Shown one piece after another: positions 1-10,738 of a DNA stretch of 64,000 nt. Under the pieces are notes generated by a model. It worked only from the letters and a program-made list of their open reading frames with translations, was not told where the DNA came from and did no database searches. The position numbers were made by a program, and so were the translations under genes. Origin of the DNA: Lumbricus terrestris (Eukaryota > Annelida > Clitellata > Crassiclitellata > Lumbricidae). Where the stretch lies: the NCBI GenBank assembly GCA_949752735.1, contig OX457052.1, positions 35,252,263 through 35,316,262 on the forward strand, given 5' to 3'. The first letter of the stretch is position 1, and each line of letters starts with the position of its first letter.

Positions 1-1053
1 AGATTACAGAAAGATGTTTTGAAAGAAAAAATGGATACAGGCGTTCTAAAAAGATTTCCATTCAGATGCTCTCATATAATGTGGCTCGCTATCGTGCAGA
101 GAAACTTCAGGCACCTACAAAAATTAACACCAGCAACATCTCATAATAGATCATCTCAAAACACAAAAGCATCCCATTAGTGTTTATAATTGCTGTCACC
201 TGTCACATAAAAGTCAGCATGATTTCCAATTGAATGAAGAGTTAGTACATGTGCAAGTATACCGTATGCGGACGTTTCGTTAACGGATGATTTGAATAAA
301 TCCAGCTTCCATTTAGAATAGATACGCATTCAATTAATCGTTCTTGAAAGCATCTATTTGAGCAAGAACTATTCTTCGAAGATCAACTTCGAATTTGGGA
401 AGAATCTGTTCCATCATTCCAGCTTCTATTTAAGCAAAAACTATCTTTTTCAGCCAATTTCCATTAAAACTAGATTTCTTCATCCCAAAACGTATCTTTA
501 AGCTATGAAATCTTTTCATCAACCCCACTTCCATTTAAGGAAAACATAATTTCATTTATCTCACTTTCATGTTACAGGAATTTTTTTCATCAATCCGTTT
601 TTACTCAACTACCGCTGGATGAATCGTCCGTTGATGAAACATCGGCGAACCAAGTATGTCAAGCATTGAAGGATGATTTTATGTATAATTACAGATCCAC
701 ATCAGCTATGTGCATAGCATCTAAAATTAGTGAACAAATAGTTAAAAATCACGTACAAAATCACTTCTGCTTTAATTCACTAATCTCCAATTCAGCAAGC
801 ATGTTATGAGTGCCATTCAATGAAATCCATTCTCTTTGATGTTAATGACATCGAGAGCACAATCATAACTGCACGATTAGGTCTACAGCACTTGTTGCTC
901 CTGGTACATCTGCTGCTCTGATGGCGTAGCCATTCACTTTTTAATATGCGCAGATAGCAGGAAAAGTCCTGATTATAACAGACTTGGTTTCTAAGTTATC
1001 CATTTCCGCCTTCTTACTTAAAATGGTATTTATTCCATGGTTTTCTAACAGAT
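1..1053. repeat. Unit 0: 5' flank of a zinc-finger unit (gene lies left of the window)
   Basis: No gene is visible. The block at about 6-230 recurs 5' of each zinc-finger ORF (about 9,221, 28,190, 41,780 and 50,930). A degenerate ~35-bp repeat tract (core TTCATCAATCCAGCTTC) fills 300-620. It is followed by shared blocks at 620-760 (cf. 9,850, 42,420, 51,560) and 950-1,053 (cf. 10,180, 28,750, 42,745, 52,135). The order matches the upstream side of the other units, so the corresponding minus-strand gene should lie just outside the window. Confidence 0.75.
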
Positions 1054-1063
1054 AGCGTCACTT

Positions 1064-2359
1064 TCGAGAACATTCGAACAATTTCGCTTATCAGCCATAT
1101 GGGAAAGATCCTGATGACGATACTAGCAGAGAGACTACGAAACCACCTGGAGGTATACATATCGGATGAGCAGGCGGGGTTCCGCAAGAACAGGAGCACG
1201 ACACAACAAATCCTCATGCTGAAGCTTATAGCAGAGAAAGCGAGGCGGAAAAACAAGAAGGTCTACAACTGCTTTGTGGATTTCAAAAAAGCATTTGACA
1301 GTGTAGACCAGGAGATCAGCTGGGCCACGTTACAATCATACGGAGTAGATGACAAACTGGTGGATTTGCTCCGAGACATTAATGGAACGTCACAAGCAGC
1401 GGTGAGAATGGAGGGAGAAATAGGACAGTGGTTCAGAACCAACAGAGGGACCAGACAAGGAGACCCAATATCACCGACAGTGTTCATAGCAGACCTTGAA
1501 AGAGCAATGGACAAGATCAGGGAAAGAGAGAGTGGAATAGCAGTGCACGGCACCCGAATTAACAACTTAAGGTTTGCAGATGATGTGGACCTCATAGAGG
1601 AAGACAAAACAGAACTGAAGTATTCGTTAGAACTACTAAATGAAGAAGCAAAAAAATTTGGACTTTCCATCAATATTAAGAAAACAAAAACCATGATATT
1701 CGGACTAAAGACCAGCGAACCTATTGTAAAAGTAGACGTCGAAATAGAAAACGTTGGAAACTTCACCTACCTAGGCAGCAACTTCACATTCGATTTGGAT
1801 GGCGAAACAGAAGTCAGGACCCGCCTAGCAAGAGCATACACAGCCCTCAAATCGCTGGACAAAATATGGAGGAGCAGTACCATCAAGATGACAACAAAGA
1901 TGAAGGTCCTCAATACCACAATCTTCAGCACAGCGCTTTATGGCTGCGAGACATGGGTGTACACCGCCTCCATAAAAAGAAGGATCCTGGCATTTGAGAA
2001 CAAATGCTACAGAAAGATCCTGAGAATAAAATGGACGCAAAAAATAACCAACGAAGAAATATTTCAGCGAGTGGACAGGGCAGAAACAATCTTACAAAAA
2101 GCTATGAGACGCAAATTAGGGCTTTTCGGCCATATCGCCAGAATGACGGACGACAGAAAACTTAAGACTCTTGTTTTTGGAATAATGGACGGAAATAATA
2201 GGAGAGGCAGACCACATTGGGAATGGAAGGAGGACGTAGAGGATTGGTGTGATGACTCATTACAAAAGCTGTTCCACCTGGCCCAGGACAGAGGCGGTTG
2301 GCAGAAAAAGACGAAGTTGACACCTACGAGCATATGGCTCATGGCGAATGATGATGATG
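1064..2359 (+). mobile_element. 5'-truncated RTE-like LINE with target-site duplication
   Basis: The element is bounded by a 10-bp duplication, AGCGTCACTT, at 1,054-1,063 and 2,360-2,369. Its 3' end is a short GATGATGATG tail, as in RTE-type LINEs that end in trinucleotide repeats. Unit 3 carries the uninterrupted site at about 43,005-43,060. Only reverse transcriptase and the C-terminal region remain; the apurinic-type endonuclease is missing, so this is a 5'-truncated insertion. Confidence 0.85.
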
Positions 2360-2565
2360 AGCGTCACTTAGAGCTCGGCGACCTACAATCTATTGTTCAT
2401 AATGTATATCACAGCAATAGGTACATAACTTCTATCCAATTGAAGATTATTGTTCACCAATCCAACATTAATTTCGGCAAAAATGTTTTCACAAATCTCA
2501 CTTCTATATCAAATAATTTCAATCAGTCCGACTTCTATTGGGCAAGAATTCTTTTTTTCCATTAG
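1099..2565 (+). CDS. Reverse transcriptase fragment of RTE-like LINE
   Basis: Reverse transcriptase copies LINE RNA at a nicked target. Visible motifs are ISDEQAGFRKNRST near residue 25, DFKKAFDSV near 60, GTRQGDPISP near 119 and the catalytic FADD near 159. The C-terminal tail GRPHWEWKEDVEDW is typical of RTE-like 'endonuclease-reverse transcriptase' proteins. Coding sense continues upstream of 1,099 to the insertion edge at 1,064 (TISLISH precedes the Met), so the Met is internal to a truncated ORF. After 2,359 the frame runs into host flank, so residues beyond about 420 are not part of the LINE protein. The frame is open throughout, suggesting a fairly recent insertion, but the protein lacks endonuclease. 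Confidence 0.8.
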   Translation: MGKILMTILAERLRNHLEVYISDEQAGFRKNRSTTQQILMLKLIAEKARRKNKKVYNCFVDFKKAFDSVDQEISWATLQSYGVDDKLVDLLRDINGTSQAAVRMEGEIGQWFRTNRGTRQGDPISPTVFIADLERAMDKIRERESGIAVHGTRINNLRFADDVDLIEEDKTELKYSLELLNEEAKKFGLSINIKKTKTMIFGLKTSEPIVKVDVEIENVGNFTYLGSNFTFDLDGETEVRTRLARAYTALKSLDKIWRSSTIKMTTKMKVLNTTIFSTALYGCETWVYTASIKRRILAFENKCYRKILRIKWTQKITNEEIFQRVDRAETILQKAMRRKLGLFGHIARMTDDRKLKTLVFGIMDGNNRRGRPHWEWKEDVEDWCDDSLQKLFHLAQDRGGWQKKTKLTPTSIWLMANDDDERHLELGDLQSIVHNVYHSNRYITSIQLKIIVHQSNINFGKNVFTNLTSISNNFNQSDFYWARILFFH

Positions 2566-3430
2566 ACCTGAAGCCTATTCGACCAACGCTGAAACCCATG
2601 CAATTAACTGACTACGCTGAAATACACGCTCACCGAATTTGTTTAATCTATAAAGCTGAATCGAAGCTGGATTGATGAACAATGGTTTTTAATTAAGTAC
2701 AAGTTAAGTTAATGAGAAATAATTGCTGCATAAATAGATGTGGGATTGATGAAACGAATTCGGTAATCTATCGCTTAAGCGGAATAAATCATTCACCATC
2801 ACATGGGTTTTCACAGTAGTAGTATATATTGCATTGCTGGAAAAAGCTCGCCAAATAGAAACCCGAATGATGAAAATAATTTTATTTTTATTTTTTATCT
2901 GAATAGAAGTGGGATCAATGAAAAGATAATTGCTGATATTTGAGTTGGATTCATGAACAATAATTGTTATTTCAATAGAAGTTGGATTGACAAAAAAGAT
3001 GCACAAACGGAGTCTGGATTGATGAAAGAAATTTTTGCCTAAATGGAAGCTGGATTGAAAAAAAATCATGTCAATGTGGAAGTCGGGATTGGTAAAACAT
3101 AATCATGCTGCGCCAGTCGAATGCGGTTGAATAATTAATTTATTGAACCGTTGAAGTGATAGATAACCAACGAATTCTTGCCTAAACTGAAATTTGGTCC
3201 ATGAGAATAATTGAAAAACTATAAGCCAGATTGATTAACAATGTTGCAACGTGCAAATAATTTATTATGCTAAGATACATGTCTACCGCGAATTCGTCCC
3301 TAAGCAGAAGGTGGGCCGACGGGCATTCTTGACAAACCAGAAGTTGGATTGATAAAAAATAACAACGCTGCAACGAGCGATTAACTTGCGTCAACGTTAA
3401 AATTTTTACGTTTACCAAAGCACGGCGCAT
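2370..3430. repeat. Degenerate ~35-bp repeat tract of unit 0
   Basis: No gene is visible. After the LINE the unit resumes (cf. 10,790, 28,860, 43,025, 52,215). It then becomes a tract of diverged ~35-38-bp units whose orientation switches. The left part reads TTCATCAATCC-type units; the right part (from about 2,640) reads GAAGTTGGATTGATGAA-type units. Short ORFs here only reflect the AT-rich repeat. Confidence 0.7.
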
Positions 3431-3574
3431 ACGGTGAACAAGAATCTAACCAGGTCTGCGATTAAAGTACAATTCTACATAATCTGGTTTACACAGTCAT
3501 CAGCACAAAATGGCGAGCGATTAAAGCAGTTCGATATAATGACAATAATAATGCAAGCTGTAATAATACATGAA
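3431..3574. repeat. Anchor block closing unit 0
   Basis: A conserved block with GCGCATACGGTGAACAAG, then AATCTAACCAGGTCTGCG and CAAAATGGCGAGCGATTAAA. The same block closes every unit (about 12,180/13,215; 34,825-35,080; 45,528-45,765; 53,580/57,460). It has no coding potential that I can support. It serves as a landmark for unit boundaries and for dating insertions. Confidence 0.75.
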
Positions 3575-5500
3575 AGTATGTCGTGTCATCTAGCGAATAC
3601 ATTTTAACCAATCTACAGCCGCAAAGTTTAAAATGCGACATAGATTTCACAAAGCACCACTCTTGCAATGTAGTCTTTGAGAAAGGCTTCTCTAACCTGA
3701 TATTGGATGACATCAACCTCTCCATTAAATGCTCCTCAAACTATAATGCAAAGATCGATACTCGCATCCTCATGTCGTACTGTTGATAGTCTTCGTCTTC
3801 TTGTTGCAAGGACCTTGCAGGACTAGCTGTCAATTTCCCAGCATTGGCGCTCGCTGTGGATGGTCCCTCCAGTTGGAATTAACTCTCTCACACACTCGTG
3901 ACTAAACAAATTATTCGTTTTTCAACGGTCTCTCTTTAAAAGGAAGGTTGCCGATAAAAAAAACATTAAGCTGTTCGTCTTATTCGATTATAGCATGATA
4001 ATAGCGTGATAATTGCTGAACATATTTGAGTTTCGAGAAACGATGCAATATTTTAATTTAACTGAACCATTGTGACGAAATTGCTCTTCTTAATATGATG
4101 ATGATGCTGTCCATCCTCATTTCTGAGGGTCGGCAGCTTCCTCCATTCCTCTCTGTCCTGCGCCCGTCTGACACAGTCCACGGGTGGTAATCCGGTCCAG
4201 TCATAGACATCGTCCATCCAATGCCTCCTTGGTCTTCCCCGTGCTCTGGTACCCTCAATTTGTTCTTGTACTAGCAGTGTCGATATGTTGTCTGCCCTCA
4301 TCAGGTGTCCGAAGTATCGCAGTTTCCTTTTTGCACCCTCTCCAGCAGTCTCTGTTTCGGCCGCAGCTCCGCTAAAATCGAGGCATTTGTTCCGTGTTCC
4401 CTCCAGTCGACCTGCATCATTCTTCTATACGTCATCATCTCAAATGCCGTCAATCTTCTTCTATCCGCCGCCTTCAGAGTCCATGCCTCACTTCCATACA
4501 ACGCCACTGACCACACCATTGCCTCCATAACCATCCTCTTCAGTGCATTTTCGACCGAACGATCTTTCCACAGGCAGTCCAGTGACCCCATCGCCGTCCG
4601 AGCCATCCCCAATCTAGCCTTGATTTCTCGGCTTCCGTCTCCAGTGTCATCTATCAACGCTCCCAGGTAGCGGAAAGCCTCAACCTGTTCTAGAGGTTCC
4701 CCATGTCTTCTTATAGACACCTCGAAAACTGAGTGAAGTGATGCTACATGTATATGAATTTCATACCGCAAATCCTTTTCTATTAACACTGCATCTGCTG
4801 CCGCATAGCCTATATAGTTCCCGCGATTTTGGCTTTTGTGGGCGCTGTAGAAGTCTCGAGATTACGATTGAATAATATTATAATTATAGCCACAGCTAAA
4901 TAAAAGTATGTCTTGTCCCCGATGTGCATCAGTAGGAAACTACGTAGGTCGTAGGGCACTGTAGGATGTTACATCATGATTAATGTCCTAGTCCAAAATT
5001 ATCTAATATTATAGAGAGGCATCGAGAAGATATAGACTGCGAGTGAGCGATAGAGACAGAGATCGAGAGACAGAAAAAGAAACAGAGATAGACAGAGATG
5101 CAAAGAGTGTGTGTGAGAGAGACATACACAAGCGCGCGCAAAACAAGGCGAATATTAGGCCTATTGCAGGCATTTTTAACGTTCGACTTGATGGGCTAGA
5201 GGGTTGTCAACAAGGCGGAGGCTGACAGCAGATCGATGTGTATCTGAATCATTAATGTATCTTAATTTTAAATCAACATACAAATAAGCCTGCCACTGAG
5301 CGTTCGGTTGACAATATGTAGGTGACCTGTCACCTATAGACCGACACCGCAGCTCGACTTATAAAAAAGTAATAAAGCCAACTTCTATTCAATCAAAGCA
5401 TTATTTCATGACTCCAACTTTTAATCAAGCAAAGAAAATGTGTCTCTTACTCGAAATTCTTTGTCACACTGAACCATATGATGTTGAACCCATTATTATT
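3575..5500. repeat. Junction duplication, copy 1 (partner 45,766-47,100)
   Basis: Copy 1 of a block lying between a unit's anchor and the next unit's 3' flank. It is nearly identical to 45,766-~47,100, including the GA-rich stretch at 5,040-5,130. Differences are an RTE-like insertion here (4,093-4,705), an ~80-bp difference near 4,868-4,945, and an extra TAGGCC at 5,156-5,161. A 67-codon ORF at 3,583 is shared by both copies, but that follows from near-identity and does not show coding. No convincing gene lies outside the LINE. Confidence 0.8.
4093..4705 (-). pseudogene. 5'-truncated RTE-like LINE fragment, frameshifted
   Basis: The insertion is flanked by 8-bp copies of TCTTCTTA (4,085-4,092 and 4,706-4,713). 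Junction copy 2 has the empty site at about 46,275-46,282, so insertion followed the duplication. Read on the minus strand, it encodes the region after reverse transcriptase: FRYLGALID, ALYGSEAWTLK, then RGRPRRHWMDDVYDW. A one-base shift near 4,305 separates the two halves, and only the C-terminal third of the LINE ORF is present. The 3' tail is (CAT)n in coding orientation, unlike the (GAT)n of the copy at 1,064, so it is probably another subfamily. Confidence 0.85.
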
Positions 5501-6122
5501 ATCTATCTCCTGTGAGACAATAATTATTAAATCTAATAATTGATCAGAGACCCATGAAATCATGGAACAGCAATTTAGGAAGCACGGTAATGCTGAAAGA
5601 ATGTGCATCCTTCTTAATGACAAAAATAAATCCTAACCTAATAATAAGTAGATTATTAACGAATGTAGTTCCTAGTACATTGAATCCAAACACAAAATGC
5701 AGAAAAAGTTAAAATTTAATCTCACAAAATGGTGCAAAACCTAACAGCTTCATACATCAATATCTACATGAAGTATATAATGACGCATGTGCTTATGATT
5801 CAACAGACAATTATTCAAAGATTGCAAACCTAAAACAGAAAACTTTTTATATCCGAAGGGGCCTAAACAGCTAAAAATGGCATATTTGATCGTCAGAATA
5901 TGTGCAGTGTCTATACACAAAGCATTCATATATGCAGGACTTTCTGAGTAATATGGTACACCAGAATGCTTCATGTCAACATATCGTGTAAAATAAAACG
6001 ACAGCCAACAAGAATTTGTCTCAATGTTTCTCAACACACAAACCATGCACCTCATTTAAAAGACACACATAAGTGTCTTAATAATTCCTCGACCTTTAAC
6101 TACATATACCAAGAATCACAAA
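5500..6122. repeat. Conserved 3' flank of unit 1
   Basis: No gene is visible. The sequence matches the 3' side of the other zinc-finger ORFs (25,200-25,901; 37,560-38,074; 47,100-47,712) and is closest to unit 4. It probably includes the 3' UTR of the minus-strand gene. The AATAAA-like signal seen in unit 2 is altered here. Confidence 0.65.
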
Positions 6123-8492
6123 TCAGCAAAGGCCAATAAAGAACTTGTCAGGTGTAGCAAGAGAATGAACAGAACAATGCTCGAGGAATTCTTTCTCATT
6201 TTCAAGCATTTCGTCACATATACCACATCCAAATGATTTCTCCATAAACGGTTCTGCATCCTCAAGCGATTTGATTTTGGCAATCTTTGCAAGAGGACTT
6301 CCTTTCTCATTGGAATCAAGATGCATGCCTACTGACAAACCTTCATGTCGTTTATCCATGACGCATGTGCTACTTGATGAAACCAACTGAAAAGATAGGT
6401 CAGCAGATGATTGTATCCCAGCATCAATCTTAAACTGTCTGGTTGAAGAATTCCTCTTACAATGTGGTTTACTCCAGGTGCGTTGTTCTTCGTCCATATG
6501 AGATCGCCCGTGTCTCATTAAATTTCCAAGATCAGTGAACCTTTCATCACAATGCTCACATATGTAGGATCTTTTTCCAGTATGTGTTCTCATGTGTCTT
6601 GTCAGATGACCAGTTTCAGAGAATGATTTCCGACACAATTGGCATTTGTATGGTTTCTCACCAGTATGTGATCTCACGTGTGTCTTCATATGACCACTTT
6701 GACTAAATGATTTCTGACAGAACTGACAATTGTATGGTTTCTCTCCAGTATGTGATCTTATATGTGTTCTCAAATCACTACTTGTAGCAAATGATTTATG
6801 ACATAACTGACATTTGTATGGTTTCTCTCCAGAATGGGATCTTATATGAGTTTTCAAACCACTATTTGTACTACATGATTTATGACATAACTGACATTTG
6901 TATGGTTTCTCTCCAGTATGTGATCTCATGTGTGTTTTCAGATTTCCACATTTAGTAAATGATTTCCGACATAACTGACAATTGTATGGTTTCTCTCCAG
7001 AATGGGATCTTATATGAGTTTTCAAACCACTATTTGTACTACATGATTTATGACATAACTGACATTTGTATGGTTTCTCTCCAGTATGTGATCTCATGTG
7101 TGTTTTCAGATTTCCACATTGAGTAAATGATTTATGACATAATTGACATTTGAATGGTTTCCCTCCAGAATGGGATCTTATATGCGTTTTCAAACCACTA
7201 CTTGTAGTAAATGATTTATGACATAACTGACATTTGCATGGTTTCTCTCCAGTATGTGATCTCATGTGTATCCCAAGATCTCCACTTTGAGCAAATGATT
7301 TATGACATAACTGACATTTGTATGGTTTCTCTCCAGTATGTGATCTCATGTGTATTTTCAGATGTCCGCATTGAGTAAATGATTTCCGACATAACTGACA
7401 ATTGTATGGTTTTTCCCCAGTATGAGATCTCATGTGTGTTTTCAGATTTCCACATTGAGTAAATGATTTATGACATAACTGACATTTGTATGGTTTCTCT
7501 CCAGTATGTGACCTCATGTGTTTTTCCAGATGTCCACATTGAGTAAATGATTTCCGACATAACTGACAATTGTATGGTTTCTCCCCAGAATGGGATCTTA
7601 TATGTCTTCTCAAATCACCACTTGTAGTAAATGATTTATGACATAACTGACATTTGTATGGTTTCTCTCCAGTATGTGATCTCATGTGTGTTTTCAGATT
7701 TTCACATAGAGTAAATGATTTATGACATAACTGACAATTGTATGTTTTCTCTCCAGAATGGGATCTCAAGTGTTTTTTTAGATTACTGCTTGTAGTAAGT
7801 GATTTATGACATAACTGACATTTGTAAGGTTTCTCTCCAGAATGGGATCTTTTATGTGTGTTCAATTCACCACTTGTAGTAAATGATTTATGACATAACT
7901 GACATTTGTATGGTTTCTCTCCAGTATGTGATCTCATGTGTATTCCAAGATCTCCACTTTCAGCAAATGATTTATGACATAACTGACATTTGTATGGTTT
8001 CTCTCCAGAATGGAATTTCATGTGTCTTTTTAGATGACTAGTTTGAGAAAATGATTTATGACATAACTGACATTTGTATGGTTTCTCTCCAGAATGGGTT
8101 CTCATGTGTGTTTTTAGATTGCTACTATCACGAAATGATTTATGGCATAACTGACATCTGTATGGTTTCTCTCCAGTATGGGATCTTATATGTGTTTTCA
8201 TACGACCACTTGTAGAAAATGACTTATGACATAACTGACATTTGTATGGTTTCTCTCCAGTATGTGATCTCATGTGTATTCCAAGATTTCCACATTGAGT
8301 AAATGATTTATGACATAACTGACATTTGTATGGTTTCTCTCCAGTATGTGATCTCATGTGTATTCCAAGACTTCCACATTGAGTAAATGATTTATGACAT
8401 AACTGACATTTGTATGGTTTCTCTCCGGAATGGGATCTCATGTCTGTTTTTAGATGACTACTGTCACTAAATGATTTGCGACATACTGACAT
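6123..8492 (-). CDS. Poly-C2H2 zinc-finger protein, unit 1 (leader lost)
   Basis: A predicted nuclear sequence-specific DNA-binding protein; target and role are unknown. The 789-codon frame holds one broken and 23 regular C2H2 fingers (CX2C-X12-HX3H) joined by TGEKP or SGEKP linkers. A linker with [10 protein letters not shown] follows, then a low-complexity segment and an isolated last finger ([18 protein letters not shown]) near the C terminus. Fingers are highly alike (CQLCHKSF), varying mostly at helix positions -1 and 3. The first finger lacks a normal Cys pair and has Asp for its first zinc His. The opening Met is out of frame with the ancestral leader because of a one-base loss near 8,488. 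No KRAB, BTB or other effector domain is visible. It may still be expressed from the Met at 8,492 or may be a young pseudogene. Confidence 0.75.
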   Translation of the reverse strand: MSVCRKSFSDSSHLKTDMRSHSGEKPYKCQLCHKSFTQCGSLGIHMRSHTGEKPYKCQLCHKSFTQCGNLGIHMRSHTGEKPYKCQLCHKSFSTSGRMKTHIRSHTGEKPYRCQLCHKSFRDSSNLKTHMRTHSGEKPYKCQLCHKSFSQTSHLKRHMKFHSGEKPYKCQLCHKSFAESGDLGIHMRSHTGEKPYKCQLCHKSFTTSGELNTHKRSHSGEKPYKCQLCHKSLTTSSNLKKHLRSHSGEKTYNCQLCHKSFTLCENLKTHMRSHTGEKPYKCQLCHKSFTTSGDLRRHIRSHSGEKPYNCQLCRKSFTQCGHLEKHMRSHTGEKPYKCQLCHKSFTQCGNLKTHMRSHTGEKPYNCQLCRKSFTQCGHLKIHMRSHTGEKPYKCQLCHKSFAQSGDLGIHMRSHTGEKPCKCQLCHKSFTTSSGLKTHIRSHSGGKPFKCQLCHKSFTQCGNLKTHMRSHTGEKPYKCQLCHKSCSTNSGLKTHIRSHSGEKPYNCQLCRKSFTKCGNLKTHMRSHTGEKPYKCQLCHKSCSTNSGLKTHIRSHSGEKPYKCQLCHKSFATSSDLRTHIRSHTGEKPYNCQFCQKSFSQSGHMKTHVRSHTGEKPYKCQLCRKSFSETGHLTRHMRTHTGKRSYICEHCDERFTDLGNLMRHGRSHMDEEQRTWSKPHCKRNSSTRQFKIDAGIQSSADLSFQLVSSSSTCVMDKRHEGLSVGMHLDSNEKGSPLAKIAKIKSLEDAEPFMEKSFGCGICDEMLENEKEFLEHCSVHSLATPDKFFIGLC

Positions 8493-8640
8493 TTGTATGG
8501 TTTATCCAAAGTATATTTGTACAGCTCAATACCTGAAGTGAATAATTACCGACATAACTCACATTTGTGTGGTTTTTCATCAGTACGGGATCTCTCTTTC
8601 AGATGACCAGTTTGAGAAAATGATTTCTGACGTAACTTTC
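8493..8640 (-). pseudogene. Decayed leader of the unit 1 zinc-finger gene
   Basis: This matches the N-terminal leader of units 2-4 (MSEIIF...SSES...[10 protein letters not shown]). The conserved start codon is ACG at 8,633-8,631, there is a small deletion, and an in-frame TGA follows. The normal start of this gene is therefore destroyed, which fits the later out-of-frame start at 8,492. Confidence 0.75.
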
Positions 8641-10205
8641 ACAGGTATAATTTATTTTCAGTACATGCTCCTATATTGTGTTCAGAACGCAACACTTAGT
8701 CAAATGATTTCGAAAATAGCTGCTGCATATAGTGGTGTATTTACAGTATGCATTCATCCATGCCTTTTTCAGATAACGTCCATGATGAAACGATTTCTAT
8801 CTAACTGAATTTTGTGTGATTGCTGTCCAGTACGTTTCCTCATAGTATTTGTCAGAAAGTCACTTTAAGCATGCGAATTTTTGATGCAATATGTGATGCT
8901 TTTAATCAAAATTGGTTCGTATTTGCTGATAACAGGAATGATTCACCACATGACTTGAATTTCAATTCCTTTTGTTCAGCCCAAGTGGTCTCCATTTGAA
9001 AGCAAATGCATGGAGAAACACTGTCTGCCTTTAATGAAACAAGTGAAACTTTCGCATGTCTCCTGCATCAATGATAGTCTTGAAATTTCAAATAATTTGA
9101 AATTACTCCGACAGATGTCATTTCGAAGACATCCAAAATTCTGTTGAATAGGACACTCCTGCAGCAGAGTCCTGCTTTTATAATTCAGTGGCAATGTTAT
9201 CTGAAGCTGAAATAATCGATGACAGAAAGATGTTTTGAAAAAAAATGGATTCAGGCGTTCTTAAAAGATTTCCATTCAGATGCTCTCAAATAATGTGGCT
9301 CGTTATCGTGCAGAAAAACTTCAAGCACCTACAAAAATTAACACCAGCAACATCTCATAATAGATCATCTCAAAACATAAAAGATCTCTTTACTGTTTAT
9401 AATTGCTGTCACATAAAGGTCAGAATGATTTCCAATTGAATGAAGAGTTAGTACATGTAAGTATGCCGTATGCGGACGTTTCGTCAACGGACGATTTGTC
9501 CACGGAATAAATTGCATAAATCCAGCTTCCATTTAGGTGTGCGTTCAATTAATCATTCTAGCATCTATTTCAGCAAGAACTATTCTTCATAGGTCAATGT
9601 TGGAAGGAATCTGTTTCATCATTCCAGCTTCTATTTAAGCATAAGCAAAAACTACCTTTTTCATCCAGTTTCCATTAAAATTATATTTCTTCATCTCAAA
9701 ACTTATCTTTAAGCTATGAATTCTTTTCATCAACCCCACTTCCATTTAAGAAAACATATTTTCATTAATCCCACTTTCATGTTACAAGAATTCTTTTCAT
9801 CAATCCGTGTTTACTCAACCACTGCTGGACAAATAGTCCATGGGTGAATTGTCCATTGACGAAACATTGGCGAAAGAAGTATGCCAAGCATTGAACGATG
9901 ATTTTATGTATAATTAGAGATACATATCACCTATGTACAGAGCATCTAAAATAACTGAACAAATAATTAAGAATCATGTACAAACTCACCTCTACTCTAA
10001 CTCACTAATCTCTAATTATTCAGTCAGCATGTTTTGAGTTTAATTCAACATAATTTGTTCTCTTTGTTGCTCATGAGCACAATCGTAAATGCACGATTAG
10101 GCATACAGCACTTGTTCCTCCTGATATATCTGCTGCTTTGATGGTGTAGTCATAATTATTCACTTTTTAATATGCACTGATAGCAGGGAAGGTCATACTT
10201 ATAAT
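8641..10205. repeat. 5' flank of unit 1
   Basis: No gene. The conserved upstream block at 8,641-9,470 and the ~35-bp repeat tract at about 9,520-9,810 match units 0, 2, 3 and 4 in the same order. A promoter for the minus-strand gene could lie in 8,640-9,200, but I see no distinct core element. Confidence 0.65.
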
Positions 10206-10738
10206 GGTTCTAGGACAAAATGGTACGGACAAAACGGTACGGACATAACGGTATGTTTAAATAGAAGCTGTTTTGCTGAAACTGAAGGTGGATGGCTTTT
10301 TTGTGGTTGAAGTAGAGCTCTAGCGAATAAAAAAAGTTTGAGAAAACGAGGCTGGATTGGCGAAAAAAATGAGAAATAGAAGCTGAATTGATGTCTTTCA
10401 TTCAAGTGCTTCATGATGTATCCAGCTTCAATTTCAGCCATAAGATTCCTTAAATCAAACTCCATTTGTAATGCATCTTTCATTAATCCAGCTTCTATTT
10501 CAGCTTTGAAAATACCCTGATATGGCTTCTATATCTAAAGCGTTATTTTCATCAATCCAGCTTCCATTTCATATATAAAAATATCCATGCAGAGCCTTCA
10601 TCCAGCTTCCATTTCACATGCGTCTTTTCATTAATCCAGCTTCTATTTCATATATAAAAATTAACTAAGCCTGCTTTCATTTCAACCATACCATTTTGTC
10701 CGTACCATTTTGTCCGTTACCATTTTTTCCAGTCACCG
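10206..10738. mobile_element. Foldback element with tandem-repeat ends
   Basis: The left end is built of GGACAAAATGGTACGG-like repeats (10,212-10,255). The right end is their reverse complement (about 10,688-10,735). The interior has GGATTGATG-type units on the left and ATCCAGCTTC-type units on the right, making an imperfect long hairpin. Flanks CTTATAAT and CTTATGAC look like a degraded 8-bp TSD. The intact site is seen in unit 3 (about 42,755) and unit 4 (about 52,150). There is no transposase. Confidence 0.65.

Noticed and set aside
3583..3786. 67-codon ORF identical to one at 45,774-45,977
   Set aside because: Identity is explained by a recent duplication of the whole block, and the opposite strand is also open. 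Other units do not preserve the frame.
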